Shown piece by piece: positions 1 through 9,219 of a stretch of DNA of 64,000 nt (its first letter is position 1; every line of letters begins with the position of its first letter). The notes below the pieces were generated by a model that was not told the origin of the DNA, did no database searches, and worked only from the letters and a program-made list of their open reading frames with translations. The stretch is taken from NCBI GenBank assembly GCA_049487715.1, contig CP150577.1:62001-126000 (forward strand). The letters are read 5' to 3'. The position numbers were made by a program, and so were the translations under genes. This DNA comes from Pycnococcus provasolii (lineage: Eukaryota; Chlorophyta; Pseudoscourfieldiophyceae; Pseudoscourfieldiales).

Positions 1-230
1 TGCTCCTCCTCCTCCTTCTTGTTGTTGGTGCTGGTGCTGGTGCTGGTGCTGTTGTTGTTGTTGTTGTTGTTGTTGCTGCTCCTCCTCCTTTTCATTCTCC
101 TCCTCCTTGTCCTCCTCCTCCTCCTCATGGTGGTGGTGCTGCTCCTGCTGCTGTGGTGGTGGTGGTGATGGCTGCTGCTGCTCCTCCTCCTCCTCCTCCT
201 TGTTGTTGTTGGTGGTGCTGGTGCTGGTGC

Positions 231-264
<34 letters not shown>

Positions 265-600
265 GCTGCTCCTCCTCCTTGTCATTCTCCTCCTCCTTGT
301 CCTCCTCCTCCTCCTGATGGTGCTGTGGTGGTGGCTTCGCCGCCTGGTGGTGGTGGTGATGGCTGCTGCTGCTCCTCCTCCTCCTCCTCCTTGTTGTTGT
401 TGTTGTTGCTGGTGCTGGTGCTGGTGCTGTTGTTGTTGTTGTTGTTGTTGTTGCTGCTCCTCCTCCTTGTCATTCTCCTCCTCCTTGTCCTCCTCCTCCT
501 CCTGATGGTGCTGTGGTGGTGGCGTTGCCTGCCTCTGGTGGTGCTGGTGCTGCCGCCTCCACCGCCGTGCTTCAGGTGGTGGTGGTGGTGGTGGTGGTGG
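1..600. repeat. Trinucleotide-rich low-complexity block
   Basis: This block is almost wholly (TGT/TGC)n, (TCC)n and (GGTGGT)n runs. A higher-order unit of about 189 bp recurs: the TTGCTGCTCC junction appears near 73, 263 and 451. The poly-Leu/Ser/Cys reading frames here follow from the repeat and are not believable genes. Confidence 0.9.
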
Positions 601-789
601 GATGGTGGTGGCGCGCCGGCATGGCCGCGGGAATAAAGGGAGAATGACAGTCTAAGGAGAGGGGGAGTCCCCGTAAAGGGAGAGACAGGGGAGAGAGTGA
701 GAGACTGTCAGACTGAGGCCTCAGGGAGGGAGCTCGAACGATGGTGCACAGATGTGGGAAGGGCTGCTCTACGAAGTAACAAAGAACTG

Positions 790-1006
790 TCAAGGAAGGG
801 AAGGAAGGGAAGGGAAGGGAAGGGAAGGGAAGGGAAGGGAAGGGAAGGGAAGGGAAGGGAAGGGAAGGGAAGGGAAGGGAAGGGAAGGGAAGGGAAGGGA
901 AGGGAAGGAAGGAAGGGAAGGGAAGGGAAGGGAAGGGAAGGGAAGGGAAGGGAAGGGAAGGGAAGGGAAGGGAAGAGAAGGGAAGGGAAGGGAAGGGAAG
1001 GGAAGG
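790..1006. repeat. (GGGAA)n pentanucleotide satellite
   Basis: About 215 bp of near-perfect GGGAA repeats with a few GGAA and AGAGAA interruptions. Open frames of REGKG-type peptides on one strand and PSLPF-type on the other are by-products of the repeat. Confidence 0.95.
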
Positions 1007-1119
1007 ACTGGGCGACCGGTTCTAACGGTCAACAAGGTCGGGGAGCTTCCGGCGGGAATCATTCCCGGGAGGAAAGGTCGCGATGGCAAGAAGACCCCGC
1101 AGACCCTTCCGGTGGCCCC

Positions 1120-1390
1120 ACCCCCCCTCATGTGGCCCCCCCTTCCTCATGCGGCCCCACGAGGCCCCAGGAGGGCTATGAGGCCCCTTGAGGCCCCACG
1201 AGGCCCCACGAGGCCTCTGACCCCTCCAAGGCCAGAGGGGATACCCGATGGAGAGGGACCCCTCAGACCCCTCTAGAGGCCTCACGCGGCCACAGACCCC
1301 TCCAGACGCCGCGTGAGGCCTCACGCGGCCTCTTGCGGCCTCACGCGGCCTCACGCGGCTTCTGGAAGTACGCCGCGCCCGCGTGAGGCC
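1120..1390. repeat. GC-rich imperfect repeat (GAGGCCCC / CACGCGGCC)
   Basis: Degenerate short repeats of GAGGCCCCACG grade into CACGCGGCCTC. No gene is supported here. A short (GTTA)n run follows at about 1422-1453. Confidence 0.8.
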
Positions 1391-1421
1391 GCTGTCCAAG
1401 AAGTAGACGAAGTTTAGTTTA

Positions 1422-1452
<31 letters not shown>

Positions 1453-1530
1453 CATTAAATAAAAAATAACAGATTACAAAAACAGACCACAGGACTACTC
1501 AAATATATAAAATAATTATATATATATATA

Positions 1531-2210
1531 TATATATATATGAGAAAAAGTCTAATAAAAGTCTAATGAATTTCGTTAGGGTTATATAAATTTTAATTAG
1601 GGTTTTTAAATTAACATTAGGGTTAAGTCTAAAAAAAATCTAATTAAAATTTAATAAAAGTCTAACTTATTTCATTAATCGTATTAAAGACTTTTTCTCA
1701 TATATATCTTTCCCAACACAAAAGTCTGCTACAAAATAATTAAAAAATATTTTTGACGGCGGTAAAGTCTGCTACAAAATAAATAAAAAATAAAACTCGC
1801 ATAATATTGTTAAAAAGTTGAACCATCTATTAATTTTTTAAAGTGTTGTTTCCGCCGTTTTTGTAGCAGACTTATAAATTATTTATTTATTTTTTTGTAG
1901 CAGACCTGTGAGTTATTTTATTTATTTTTGTGTAGCAAGACCTCGAGTTTTATTTTTTATTTATTTTGTAGCAGACTTTACCGCCGTCAAAAATATTTTT
2001 TAATTATTTTGTAGCAGACTTTTGTGTTGGGAAAGATATATATGAGAAAAAGTCTTTAATACGATTAATGAAATAAGTTAGACTTTTATTAAATTTTAAT
2101 TAGATTTTTTTTAGACTTAACCCTAATGTTAATTTAAAAACCCTAATTAAAATTTATATAACCCTAACGAAATTCATTAGACTTTTATTAGACTTTTTCT
2201 CATATATATA
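1531..2210. mobile_element. Foldback element with ~267-bp perfect inverted arms
   Basis: The left arm (about 1531-1799) and right arm (about 1944-2210) read as essentially perfect reverse complements, with a ~145-bp AT-rich spacer between them. Each arm contains a smaller unit of about 160 bp bounded by TGAGAAAAAGTCT and AGACTTTTTCTCA in a TATATA context, so a small TIR element is nested in a larger palindrome. Telomere-like TTAGGGTT words occur three times per arm, and the spacer repeats TTTGTAGCAGAC. No coding sequence is present. Flanking AT repeats hide any target duplication. Foldback or MITE-type element; it could also be a recent head-to-head duplication. Confidence 0.85.
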
Positions 2211-2729
2211 ATATATGGAAAACTTTACAATTTAGAGTGTATTGCAGTCCTTTTCTCACTGGTGAGTGAAAAAACAATAGGTATAAAATTTACAAAACAA
2301 TTCATACAACTTATCAGTGATTACAATCAAATCAAAGTATGTATTGTGTGATTACTTAAAATAAAAAAAATTCATTTTATAGTATATAGCATCTAATCAG
2401 CAAATCACTTAAACGATTAAATGCTACAAAGAATAAAAAAATATTCTACCGGGGTTTTACCGGGGTTTTACAGGGGTTTGTGTAATAGTGTTTTTATATG
2501 CGCGGGGGCGGTGCGGTGTGTCGGATATGGCGCGCGCGGTTTGTATAAGTGTTAGAATATGGTGCGCGTAATTTGTATGGTCGTCGGAATACGCGCGGTA
2601 GTAATAGTATGTAAAAGTCTAATAATTAGATTTTAATTATATTTCCGTAGTGAATTTATATAGTAATTTTATTATTTATTTTACTACTATAAATTTAATA
2701 TAGTGGGGGGATTAGACTTCCATTAGATA
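2211..2729. other. AT-rich intergenic stretch, no gene seen
   Basis: AT-rich with a short GC island near 2500-2600. It abuts and truncates the methyltransferase reading frame ending at 2730, so it probably represents inserted or rearranged DNA. No convincing open frame, repeat copy or RNA gene is visible. Confidence 0.6.
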
Positions 2730-3077
2730 TTATATAAGGTATATACCTCTGTCAGGACTAACGTTCTTCCATAATGCAAGAAAAGAGGCTATTGTAAGTT
2801 CGTCTATGTGTGAGCCATCATCAATAACAACGTCAAACATCGCCCCAGTGTGTTGGACGACTTTTCTCAAAAACGTTGGGTCAGATTGAGAGCCTATGTG
2901 AATATTCACTTGTCCTTCACGACCTGCGGCTACTTGTGCCGTCTCTGGGTTGAGATCGATTCCGACATAACGAAGGGAGGAGCCAAAGAAGCTCTTGTAC
3001 ATGTCAATGGATCCACCTGTGTTAACGCCAATTTCCAACAACGTCACACGACTTCCCTGCTTTTGCCTATTCAGCAA
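2730..3077 (-). pseudogene. Truncated CmcI-like class I methyltransferase domain
   Basis: The 115 residues resemble the cephalosporin-hydroxylase-like (CmcI) SAM-dependent methyltransferase fold: motif I LLEIGVNTGGS, the acidic loop YVGIDLNPE, and FDVVIDDGSH before the expected catalytic and C-terminal part. The frame stops right after RGIYLI, where relatives usually continue with an acidic-His segment, so the C-terminus is lost at the junction with AT-rich DNA. There is no ATG: the first in-frame start is TTG, and the frame overlaps the end of the upstream GDS-esterase gene by 7 bp. I infer that both were once one two-domain protein, now separated by a frameshift near 3077-3090. Confidence 0.65.
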
Positions 3078-4150
3078 ATTAGCTCGCTCATCATATCGCG
3101 GGCGAGTGCAACATTTGCCCTTGCGCTCAGGTGACGTTTATCAACAAATGTGCTGGATTCTCCGTTTCGTTTTTCAAAATACCGAATAATACATTCTGAA
3201 TTGTGCAAGTGCGTCACGCCGTTCTGAAGGAGTGGGGTAACGTCAACACCGTGCGAATATCTTTCCCCAACAGCCTTGAGCTTGCCTTTCGTGATCAAAT
3301 TTTGCATTGTTGATAGTGATATTGGTGTCGTTCTCCAAACGAATTTCCCGCGAGTGCTAGAAACAGCTTCGCTGCCTGCTCTTGCAATTTCGATCCACGC
3401 GTTCTTATCAAATCTTTTCAACGGCCACCATCCTGCTTGTAGAAAGAGGTGAGTGGGTTTCAACCGCGGTACTGTTGTTCTCAGGAAAGTTGCAACGGAG
3501 CTTTTCCACGCTCTGTCTTTGTTCGAATTTGGAAGGTATCCGGTTGGACAAGGACTCTGATATGACTTGAATGTCCCTTGAAAGAGCTTGTCGTCCCAAC
3601 CGTGTGGCAGATGAGAGTCCCCAAACCACTGGAAATAGGCAAGCGTTGTATTGGTTATTGCATTATTATAAATACGATTTTCTGTATATAAGTTACGTGC
3701 GGAATTTCGATGGCACTCGCACTTTTCACGTCCTCGAAAAAGTGCATTCGTGTAACTGTAGTAACGAAGCCAGTTAAGCTCGCCAGGGTGACAAGCACGG
3801 ACCTTTGCCGTAGGCAACCTATGATACTTGGTCCTCTTGGCTTTTGAAACATATCCTTCAAAAAGAGGATTAGGGCCAGTCGCTAGTTGAGTTCTCAAGG
3901 GCCAAGTGTTGTACTCCGCAAAATATGCAAAAGTCAAGTACAGGTATCGGGTTGTCGAGTCGCCAACAAAGACCAGTGACGTATTTTCCAGACAAGATTG
4001 GTCGCGTTTCTTGTTAATCGGTCTGAGATGAACACACCTGTGTAATCGCTGTGTGCTAGGTGTATCGCTCAGTTCAAGCGAAAAACCTGCGTGTGATTGT
4101 GCCAGTGTCAGCACCGAGAAAAGGAAGATTGTTGCGGTAGCTGCGAGCAT
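3071..4150 (-). CDS. Secreted/Golgi GDS-motif esterase or O-acyltransferase-like protein (TBL/PC-esterase type)
   Basis: A 359-residue protein with a clear hydrophobic signal segment (residues 2-20) and ATG start at 4150. The motif FVGDSTTRYL (Ser about residue 65) matches the GDS block of TBL/PC-esterase and Cas1p-like SGNH proteins. These transfer or remove O-acetyl groups on wall or Golgi glycans. A late DKRHLS segment offers the Asp/His of a DxxH-type triad. Many cysteines suggest a lumenal domain. The stop at 3071 falls within the start of a methyltransferase-like frame, so the protein may be truncated relative to an ancestral esterase-methyltransferase fusion. Family assignment rests on the GDS and DxxH blocks only; substrate unknown. 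Confidence 0.55.
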   Translation of the reverse strand: MLAATATIFLFSVLTLAQSHAGFSLELSDTPSTQRLHRCVHLRPINKKRDQSCLENTSLVFVGDSTTRYLYLTFAYFAEYNTWPLRTQLATGPNPLFEGYVSKAKRTKYHRLPTAKVRACHPGELNWLRYYSYTNALFRGREKCECHRNSARNLYTENRIYNNAITNTTLAYFQWFGDSHLPHGWDDKLFQGTFKSYQSPCPTGYLPNSNKDRAWKSSVATFLRTTVPRLKPTHLFLQAGWWPLKRFDKNAWIEIARAGSEAVSSTRGKFVWRTTPISLSTMQNLITKGKLKAVGERYSHGVDVTPLLQNGVTHLHNSECIIRYFEKRNGESSTFVDKRHLSARANVALARDMMSELIC

Positions 4151-4479
4151 ATGAAAGCCTCAACTTCCCTGGCCTTGCAGACAGCGGATCCACCGCCTTG
4201 GCCGTGTCTGAACCGCAGTTGGTTCGGACGGGTTGAGGCGATGGAGGTATGAATATAAGAAAAAGTCTAATGGCGCTTCGCGTTGTTAGTTTCAGGGATT
4301 CTCCCTTGGCTGGGCATGGGACACAACCCCTACTAGCCGTTGGGTCCCTGGGTGGGTCGAGACCATTCTGTGTTTTGCTGCCCTGTGTTTGTTAACACCG
4401 GACAGCAACAACACTCGCACGTCTTCGTGCAGAGGATCCCTGGTACAGTGGACCAGGTTAGGCTGCGTCATTCTAGTTA

Positions 4480-4749
4480 ATGGCTGCGCCAGACCCACGC
4501 GATCTTGAGCTCCAGAACTTGCGGGCTCAGAACTTGTTGCTGGCAAACGCTTTTCAACAGCAGCAACAACAACAACCGCAAGCTCAGGATGGTGAACCCT
4601 CGGCCGGAGAGGGTGGTGCACGTACGGCTGGAGAAGATAGCGACCGCACGGCTGGAGAGGGTGGTGTATCACAAAATGGTCGGCGGCGGATTCGGGGTTT
4701 GGATTCGGGGTTAGTCCTAACCCTTTTTTTTCTGAGGAGGGGGTCATGA
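4480..4749 (+). pseudogene. Retroelement Gag N-terminal remnant
   Basis: The ATG-initiated frame begins MAAPDPRDLELQNLRAQN, followed by a poly-Gln tract and acidic repeats. This composition resembles the starts of other Gag-like frames in this window (for example those ending near 16262 and 16837). About 200 bp of non-coding leader precedes it and the frame runs into unrelated sequence after about 4700. I read it as a fragment of an LTR retroelement; no conserved enzymatic domain is visible. Confidence 0.35.
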
Positions 4750-4836
4750 CGAGGTAACGTACTAACGTCATGACGTCGGGGTCATGACCGTCACATGACG
4801 CGTCATGACCACCCCGAAAATCGTATGACTAGGTAA

Positions 4837-5129
4837 TAGAGTGTACTGGCAGAAGCGATATGGTTATATTTTGTGCTTGTAGAAAACGGTTATATAAGCG
4901 AAAAAATTAGCACATCGCCTTGCTTTTTGCATGGTACTGGCAGAATAAAACCGATTAAGTCGGGGTAATAGGTCGGAGGCGAATACCGGCCCCCTTCATT
5001 TTAAGCTTAAACGCGTTTCTCTTATATTGGCGATTCGCTAATATAAGAAAATCCCGATTCTCTTATATTTTTGCTTTTTGGTTATATAAGCGTAAAATCC
5101 CGATTTTTCGCTTCTGCCAGTACACTCTA
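4837..5129. mobile_element. MITE with 22-bp terminal inverted repeats
   Basis: The ends TAGAGTGTACTGGCAGAAGCGA and its reverse complement lie 293 bp apart. The interior holds several smaller palindromes (TTATATAAGCG, ATATAAGAAAATCCCGATT) and no open frame. TA at both ends would fit a Tc1/mariner-type TA duplication, but this is not proven. The right ~100 bp recurs at 17168-17267. Confidence 0.8.
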
Positions 5130-5305
5130 ATGTGGCAACTATATTTATATCTTTTTGAATATATTACTTAACATAAACTATAAAATATGATTATATCTTT
5201 ATAAAAATAGCATTTAAAATAACACTTATACAAAACCCTAAAAAATATAGTGCGAAATATACTGCGGAGATTATAGCAGTTATTATACCTGTTTATACTT
5301 ATACC

Positions 5306-5410
5306 TAAGGGGTCCCTGGCCGCGTCCCTGATCCATCCCCCTGGGATCTCATGTCCTCAACAACGGTTCCCCACAATGTATCAGGTATAAGAGTTACTGT
5401 AATCTCGACA
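5306..5410 (-). repeat. LTR-B fragment
   Basis: Contains the blocks TCCTCAACAACGGTTCCCCACAA and TAATCTCGACA shared with 10801-10940, 24076-24285, 49022-49199 and 51383-51520. Here the copy is degenerate and in reverse orientation. It gives rise to a spurious 78-codon antisense frame ending near 5305. Confidence 0.6.
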
Positions 5411-5610
5411 CCCTCCCCCTCTTCAGCACGATCGGAGCATGCAAAAACGACGTGATAACCGACTAACTTAACTGTTGTAGTTAAATCGTAACCTTTTTTG
5501 GTTGCCATTCGGTCGGTGAAACCCGCTTGGCTCGTTTCCATATGCTGTCGTAGACAGTTCTTACCTCACCGTCTTCACAACTTTGCGGAATCTTGCTTCG
5601 GACTTAACAA

Positions 5611-7641
5611 ATGAAGATGTCCAAAGTTGCTCTTGTCACTGGAATAACCGGACAAGATGGCTCATATCTCGCAGAACTCTTGCTTTCTAAACCTGAATAT
5701 GTGGCTATATGGGGAATCATACGACGTGCTTCGAATCTAAACACTATGCGAATCGATCACTTGTACAGCAACAAAAAGCTAATCCTTGTCCATGGTGATC
5801 TATCAGACGGTCCCAATTTACTGCATATATTTCACACCATCAATGAGAAATACCCGGGTATTAAACTGCTGGAAATCTACAACCTTGCCGCCATGAGCCA
5901 CGTAAAAGTGTCCTTTGAAATGCCTGAGTACTGCGCTGACGTGGATGCTGTTGGCACACTACGTCTTCTAGAGGCTGCACGAGCAACCGGACTCCAGTCG
6001 AAGACACGCTTCTATCAGGCATCAACTTCTGAGCTGTACGGGCTTGTGCAAGAAATACCTCAGACAGAGAAAACTCCTTTCTATCCTCGATCGCCATATG
6101 GCGTTGCTAAGTTGTACGCATACTGGATCGTAAGGAACTATCGCGAATCATACAATACCTTTGCTTGCAACGGAGTTCTCTTCAACCACGAAAGTCCGCG
6201 ACGTGGCCCAACGTTTGTAACGCGCAAGATTACCAGAGGGTTGGCCATGATCATGCGTGGGGAGCGCGACGTGCTTGAGCTCGGTAACTTGGACGCAAAG
6301 CGAGACTGGGGGCACGCAAGAGATTTTGTGAAAGCGATGTGGCAAATTCTTCAGCTTGATGAACCGGACGATTTTGTCATATCAACTGGCGAGAGCCACA
6401 CTGTCCGTGAATTTGTAGAAATTGCCTTCGGCATGCAAGGGTACCATATCAAGTGGCAGGGAAGTGGTGTAAATGAGGTGGGCATCGACAGTCGCACAGG
6501 ACGCACGCTCATTGTCGTCCACCCGCGCTATTTCCGTCCGGCAGAGGTTGAACAATTGCTTGGAGATTGCTCGAAAGCGAAGGCTATGCTCGGTTGGGAA
6601 CCAGAGACGAGCTTTCGAAGTCTCGTTGAGGATATGGTCATGTCCGACTGTGGCTACATTCGCGCCTTGCCAAGTCCATCTGTGTCTCCTGGAAAGCACC
6701 GACTTCTTGTGACAGGTGGTACTGGTCTGGTTGGGCGTGCAATTCAGGCGTGTGGAAGCGCATTGGCGATGTCAGACCAGTGTTTCTTCTTATCGAGTCG
6801 TGACTGTGACCTTACAAATGCTGACGCTGTGAAGAGACTATTTGATGAGTTCAAACCCACGCAGGTGATACATCTTGCAGCAGAAGTAGGTGGTTTGTTC
6901 AAAAATATGCGAAATCAGAGCACCATGTTGCAGAACAATCTTTGCATGAATCAAAACGTAGTCAATGCGGCTCATGAGCATGGTGTGCAGCGTCTGATCG
7001 CCTGCTTGTCGACTTGTATTTTTCCAGCGGAAGCTACGTATCCGTTAACGGAAGACCAATTGCATTCTGGTGCACCTCATGATTCAAATTATGGATATGC
7101 GTACTCAAAGCGAATGCTCGAGGTGCACTGTCGTGCGTTGAACGAACAGTTTGGTCGTGAATACATTAGTGTGATTCCCACGAATGTATACGGGATCCAC
7201 GACAATTTCAACCTCGAAAATGGTCACGTGATTCCAAGCCTCGTTCACCGTGCATACCTGGCTAAAAAGCAATCAATTCCATTCGTCGTGCGTGGAACAG
7301 GAAAGCCCTTGCGTCAATTTATTAATAGTAGCGACCTCGCACGACTCATGCTCCTTACACTGGAGAAATACGCAGGGAATGAGCCTGTCATTTTGAGCGT
7401 ACCTCCCAAAGATGAGGTGCCAATCGCTTTTATTGCCGAAAGCATCGCCTCGTGCTTTGGTCTTAGTGTTCAGTACGAACCAACTTTTTCCGATGGACAA
7501 TTCCGCAAACCAGCGAGTTCGGCCAGGTTAGAACGACTCATTTCCCATCACATGCCGGACTTTGGATTTGTAGACCTCAAGGACGGCATCTCAGAGGTTT
7601 GCAGGTGGTTTGATGCAAATTATGAGTCAACTCGAAAGTGA
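5611..7641 (+). CDS. Bifunctional GDP-mannose 4,6-dehydratase / GDP-L-fucose synthase fusion
   Basis: One 676-residue protein carries both steps of de novo GDP-L-fucose synthesis. Residues 5-345 are GMD: Rossmann loop [14 protein letters not shown], catalytic STSELYG (Thr139, Glu141), Tyr163-x3-Lys167, and the GDP-binding [13 protein letters not shown] segment. Residues 363-670 are the epimerase/reductase (GMER/WcaG): [13 protein letters not shown], Ser467/Cys469, Tyr496-x3-Lys500, and [12 protein letters not shown], which resembles eukaryotic GMER. All key residues of both enzymes are present, so it should convert GDP-D-mannose to GDP-L-fucose in the cytosol. The two enzymes are normally separate proteins. 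The ColD-like gene 1.6 kb downstream would use the same keto intermediate, and the GT23-like gene at 36.2 kb would use GDP-fucose. Confidence 0.93.
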   Translation: MKMSKVALVTGITGQDGSYLAELLLSKPEYVAIWGIIRRASNLNTMRIDHLYSNKKLILVHGDLSDGPNLLHIFHTINEKYPGIKLLEIYNLAAMSHVKVSFEMPEYCADVDAVGTLRLLEAARATGLQSKTRFYQASTSELYGLVQEIPQTEKTPFYPRSPYGVAKLYAYWIVRNYRESYNTFACNGVLFNHESPRRGPTFVTRKITRGLAMIMRGERDVLELGNLDAKRDWGHARDFVKAMWQILQLDEPDDFVISTGESHTVREFVEIAFGMQGYHIKWQGSGVNEVGIDSRTGRTLIVVHPRYFRPAEVEQLLGDCSKAKAMLGWEPETSFRSLVEDMVMSDCGYIRALPSPSVSPGKHRLLVTGGTGLVGRAIQACGSALAMSDQCFFLSSRDCDLTNADAVKRLFDEFKPTQVIHLAAEVGGLFKNMRNQSTMLQNNLCMNQNVVNAAHEHGVQRLIACLSTCIFPAEATYPLTEDQLHSGAPHDSNYGYAYSKRMLEVHCRALNEQFGREYISVIPTNVYGIHDNFNLENGHVIPSLVHRAYLAKKQSIPFVVRGTGKPLRQFINSSDLARLMLLTLEKYAGNEPVILSVPPKDEVPIAFIAESIASCFGLSVQYEPTFSDGQFRKPASSARLERLISHHMPDFGFVDLKDGISEVCRWFDANYESTRK

Positions 7642-7817
7642 AGCGACGAATAAATAGAACCTTAAGGGTGGTTACAGGAGTGCGTAGAGTGCACTTGGAA
7701 GAAAGGGTGGGATTAGGGAGAGATTTGTCAAAATTGAATTTTTCAACAAAACTATTATAAAAATTACCCTAGTGGGGAACATTTTGCCAGAATCCGCTCA
7801 AAACCCGCTCAGAATGA

Positions 7818-8095
7818 TAGAGCGGAGCAGGGTTTGGAGTGGCGAGCGCGCGAGACGCGCATAAACCGCCGTTTTCGCAGCAGCCGGGAACAGGGTTCTA
7901 ATGCTGCGTGGTTGGTCTTTCTAGGGTTGCCAGCGGCACGACGAAAGAACGACACCTACGGAAGGGGACACCGGAACAACACTCTAAGGGAACACGACTA
8001 GGGAACACGGAGCACGCACAGCAGGGGGGGATACCCCTTGAGGCACCGCCGCCTCTCGCGCTGTGACTCGACGCGGTGCGGCTCGAGGGAAGAGG
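7818..8095 (+). repeat. Dispersed repeat R1, copy 1
   Basis: A 278-bp unit beginning TAGAGCGGAGCAGGGTTTGGAG and ending CGGCTCGAGGGAAGAGG. It is about 95% identical by eye to 23254-23532, and a 52-bp piece recurs inverted at 51521-51572. It is GC-rich, has no TIRs that I see, and includes a G7 run. The copies lie just downstream of the GMD fusion, just upstream of the GT61 gene, and just upstream of the methyltransferase at 51726. Confidence 0.85.
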
Positions 8096-8944
8096 TGTCA
8101 TGCCCGGAGGGTGCACCAATGTGTTTGGGGGTTAAGGAGGAGGGAGCTCCGCGGCCGCCGGTGGGATCGGCAACGCGTCGAGGAGGGCAACATGGAGATG
8201 GAGAGGAGAGGTCGGAATAAGGTGGTCCCGGGGGAAGGGCCCGGTGCCTTGTATTTTTCCAAAAATAGAAATTCCAAACCCCTAAACTCGCGAGGTATTC
8301 TGCCGGAGTGGTACAGCCAAGTGTCACGCCGCCCTAGGCACGGCACTGTGCCACCTGCATAACTACTATGTTACGGTTAACCCTAACCCTAACCCTTTTT
8401 CTTTGGTTTCTTTGGGTTTTCTTTCCTTTTCTTTTCTTGGTTTCTTTCTTTTTGTTTATGGACCCACTCTTGAACGGTGTCTCTACCGTCCTGAGATTGG
8501 GCCATACATGGTTTGGTTTTATACTTGGACAAGACCTTTGTTGATATCTTTGTTGATAAGGTTCTTGGACGATATCTTTTGGTTTGGTTATTTGGTCTCG
8601 TTATAGTTTGTTATGGCACAACACGTTACCACCTGGCGCTGGTGTGGAGGGAGATTGTGTGTGTGTGTGTTAGGATTACGTGGAGTGTGTGACGTGGTAA
8701 GTTACATAGACATTTGTATCACACATCAATCATTGGTCATCATTGATCATATGATCATCATTGGTATATGATTGATACAACGGTAATGCGTCGTGACACG
8801 CAAGCCACTCCTTCTGACTTTTTTTTTTTTCACTTTCATACGCGCAGCGCGCTGCTTGCTGCGCTTCAGTAAGGGGGGGGAAGTATGACCGTTGGTCATA
8901 GGTTGCTAACCCCCAACTCATTCAAACCACTCTTTTAAACCTTC
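8096..8944. other. Intergenic: telomere-like tract, T-rich and GT microsatellites
   Basis: Holds a short interstitial telomere-like tract, GGTTAACCCTAACCCTAACCC, at about 8375-8396. It is followed by pyrimidine-rich TTTGG/TTTCTT sequence to 8600, a (GT)n run near 8655, and a small ATGATCATATGATCAT palindrome near 8745. No gene seen. Confidence 0.6.
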
Positions 8945-9070
8945 GCGCGCCTTCTGACGCGCTTTGCTGGCGGCGCGCTCCACTTATTGCCCCTAGTAAC
9001 GATCATTCTACCTTTTCCTTTTTCCTTCCTTATATTAACCGTCCTATATATAGGACGTTTTCCAGTGGGT
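8945..9070 (+). repeat. Gypsy LTR-like fragment upstream of the ColD-like gene
   Basis: CGCGCCTTCTGACGCGCTTTGCTGGCGGCGCGC followed by CCCTAGTAACGATCATTCTAC matches, imperfectly, the reverse complement of 38150-38220 next to the Gypsy integrase. It ends about 150 bp before the ATG at 9220 and may supply promoter sequence to that gene (inference). Confidence 0.45.
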
Positions 9071-9219
9071 GAGACACTATACACAGGGCGGGTGGGAAAC
9101 TCCAAGTCCCTTTCCAACCTAAGAAAGTTGGAAAAGTCAGTACGATATCACGAACCAGTGTTCACAACATAAACCTACCAAAAATTCTAGCAACACCCAA
9201 CAACCGAATCACAAGCACG

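Noticed and set aside
107-640. Long Leu/Ser/Cys-rich open frames on both strands
   Set aside because: They are translations of trinucleotide satellites with no sequence complexity.
697-1276. REGKG-repeat proteins and their antisense PSLPF counterparts
   Set aside because: They arise from the GGGAA satellite; all phases are open because the repeat lacks stops.
5305-5541. 78-codon antisense frame before the GMD fusion
   Set aside because: Its C-terminal half is LTR-B sequence and it has no recognisable family.
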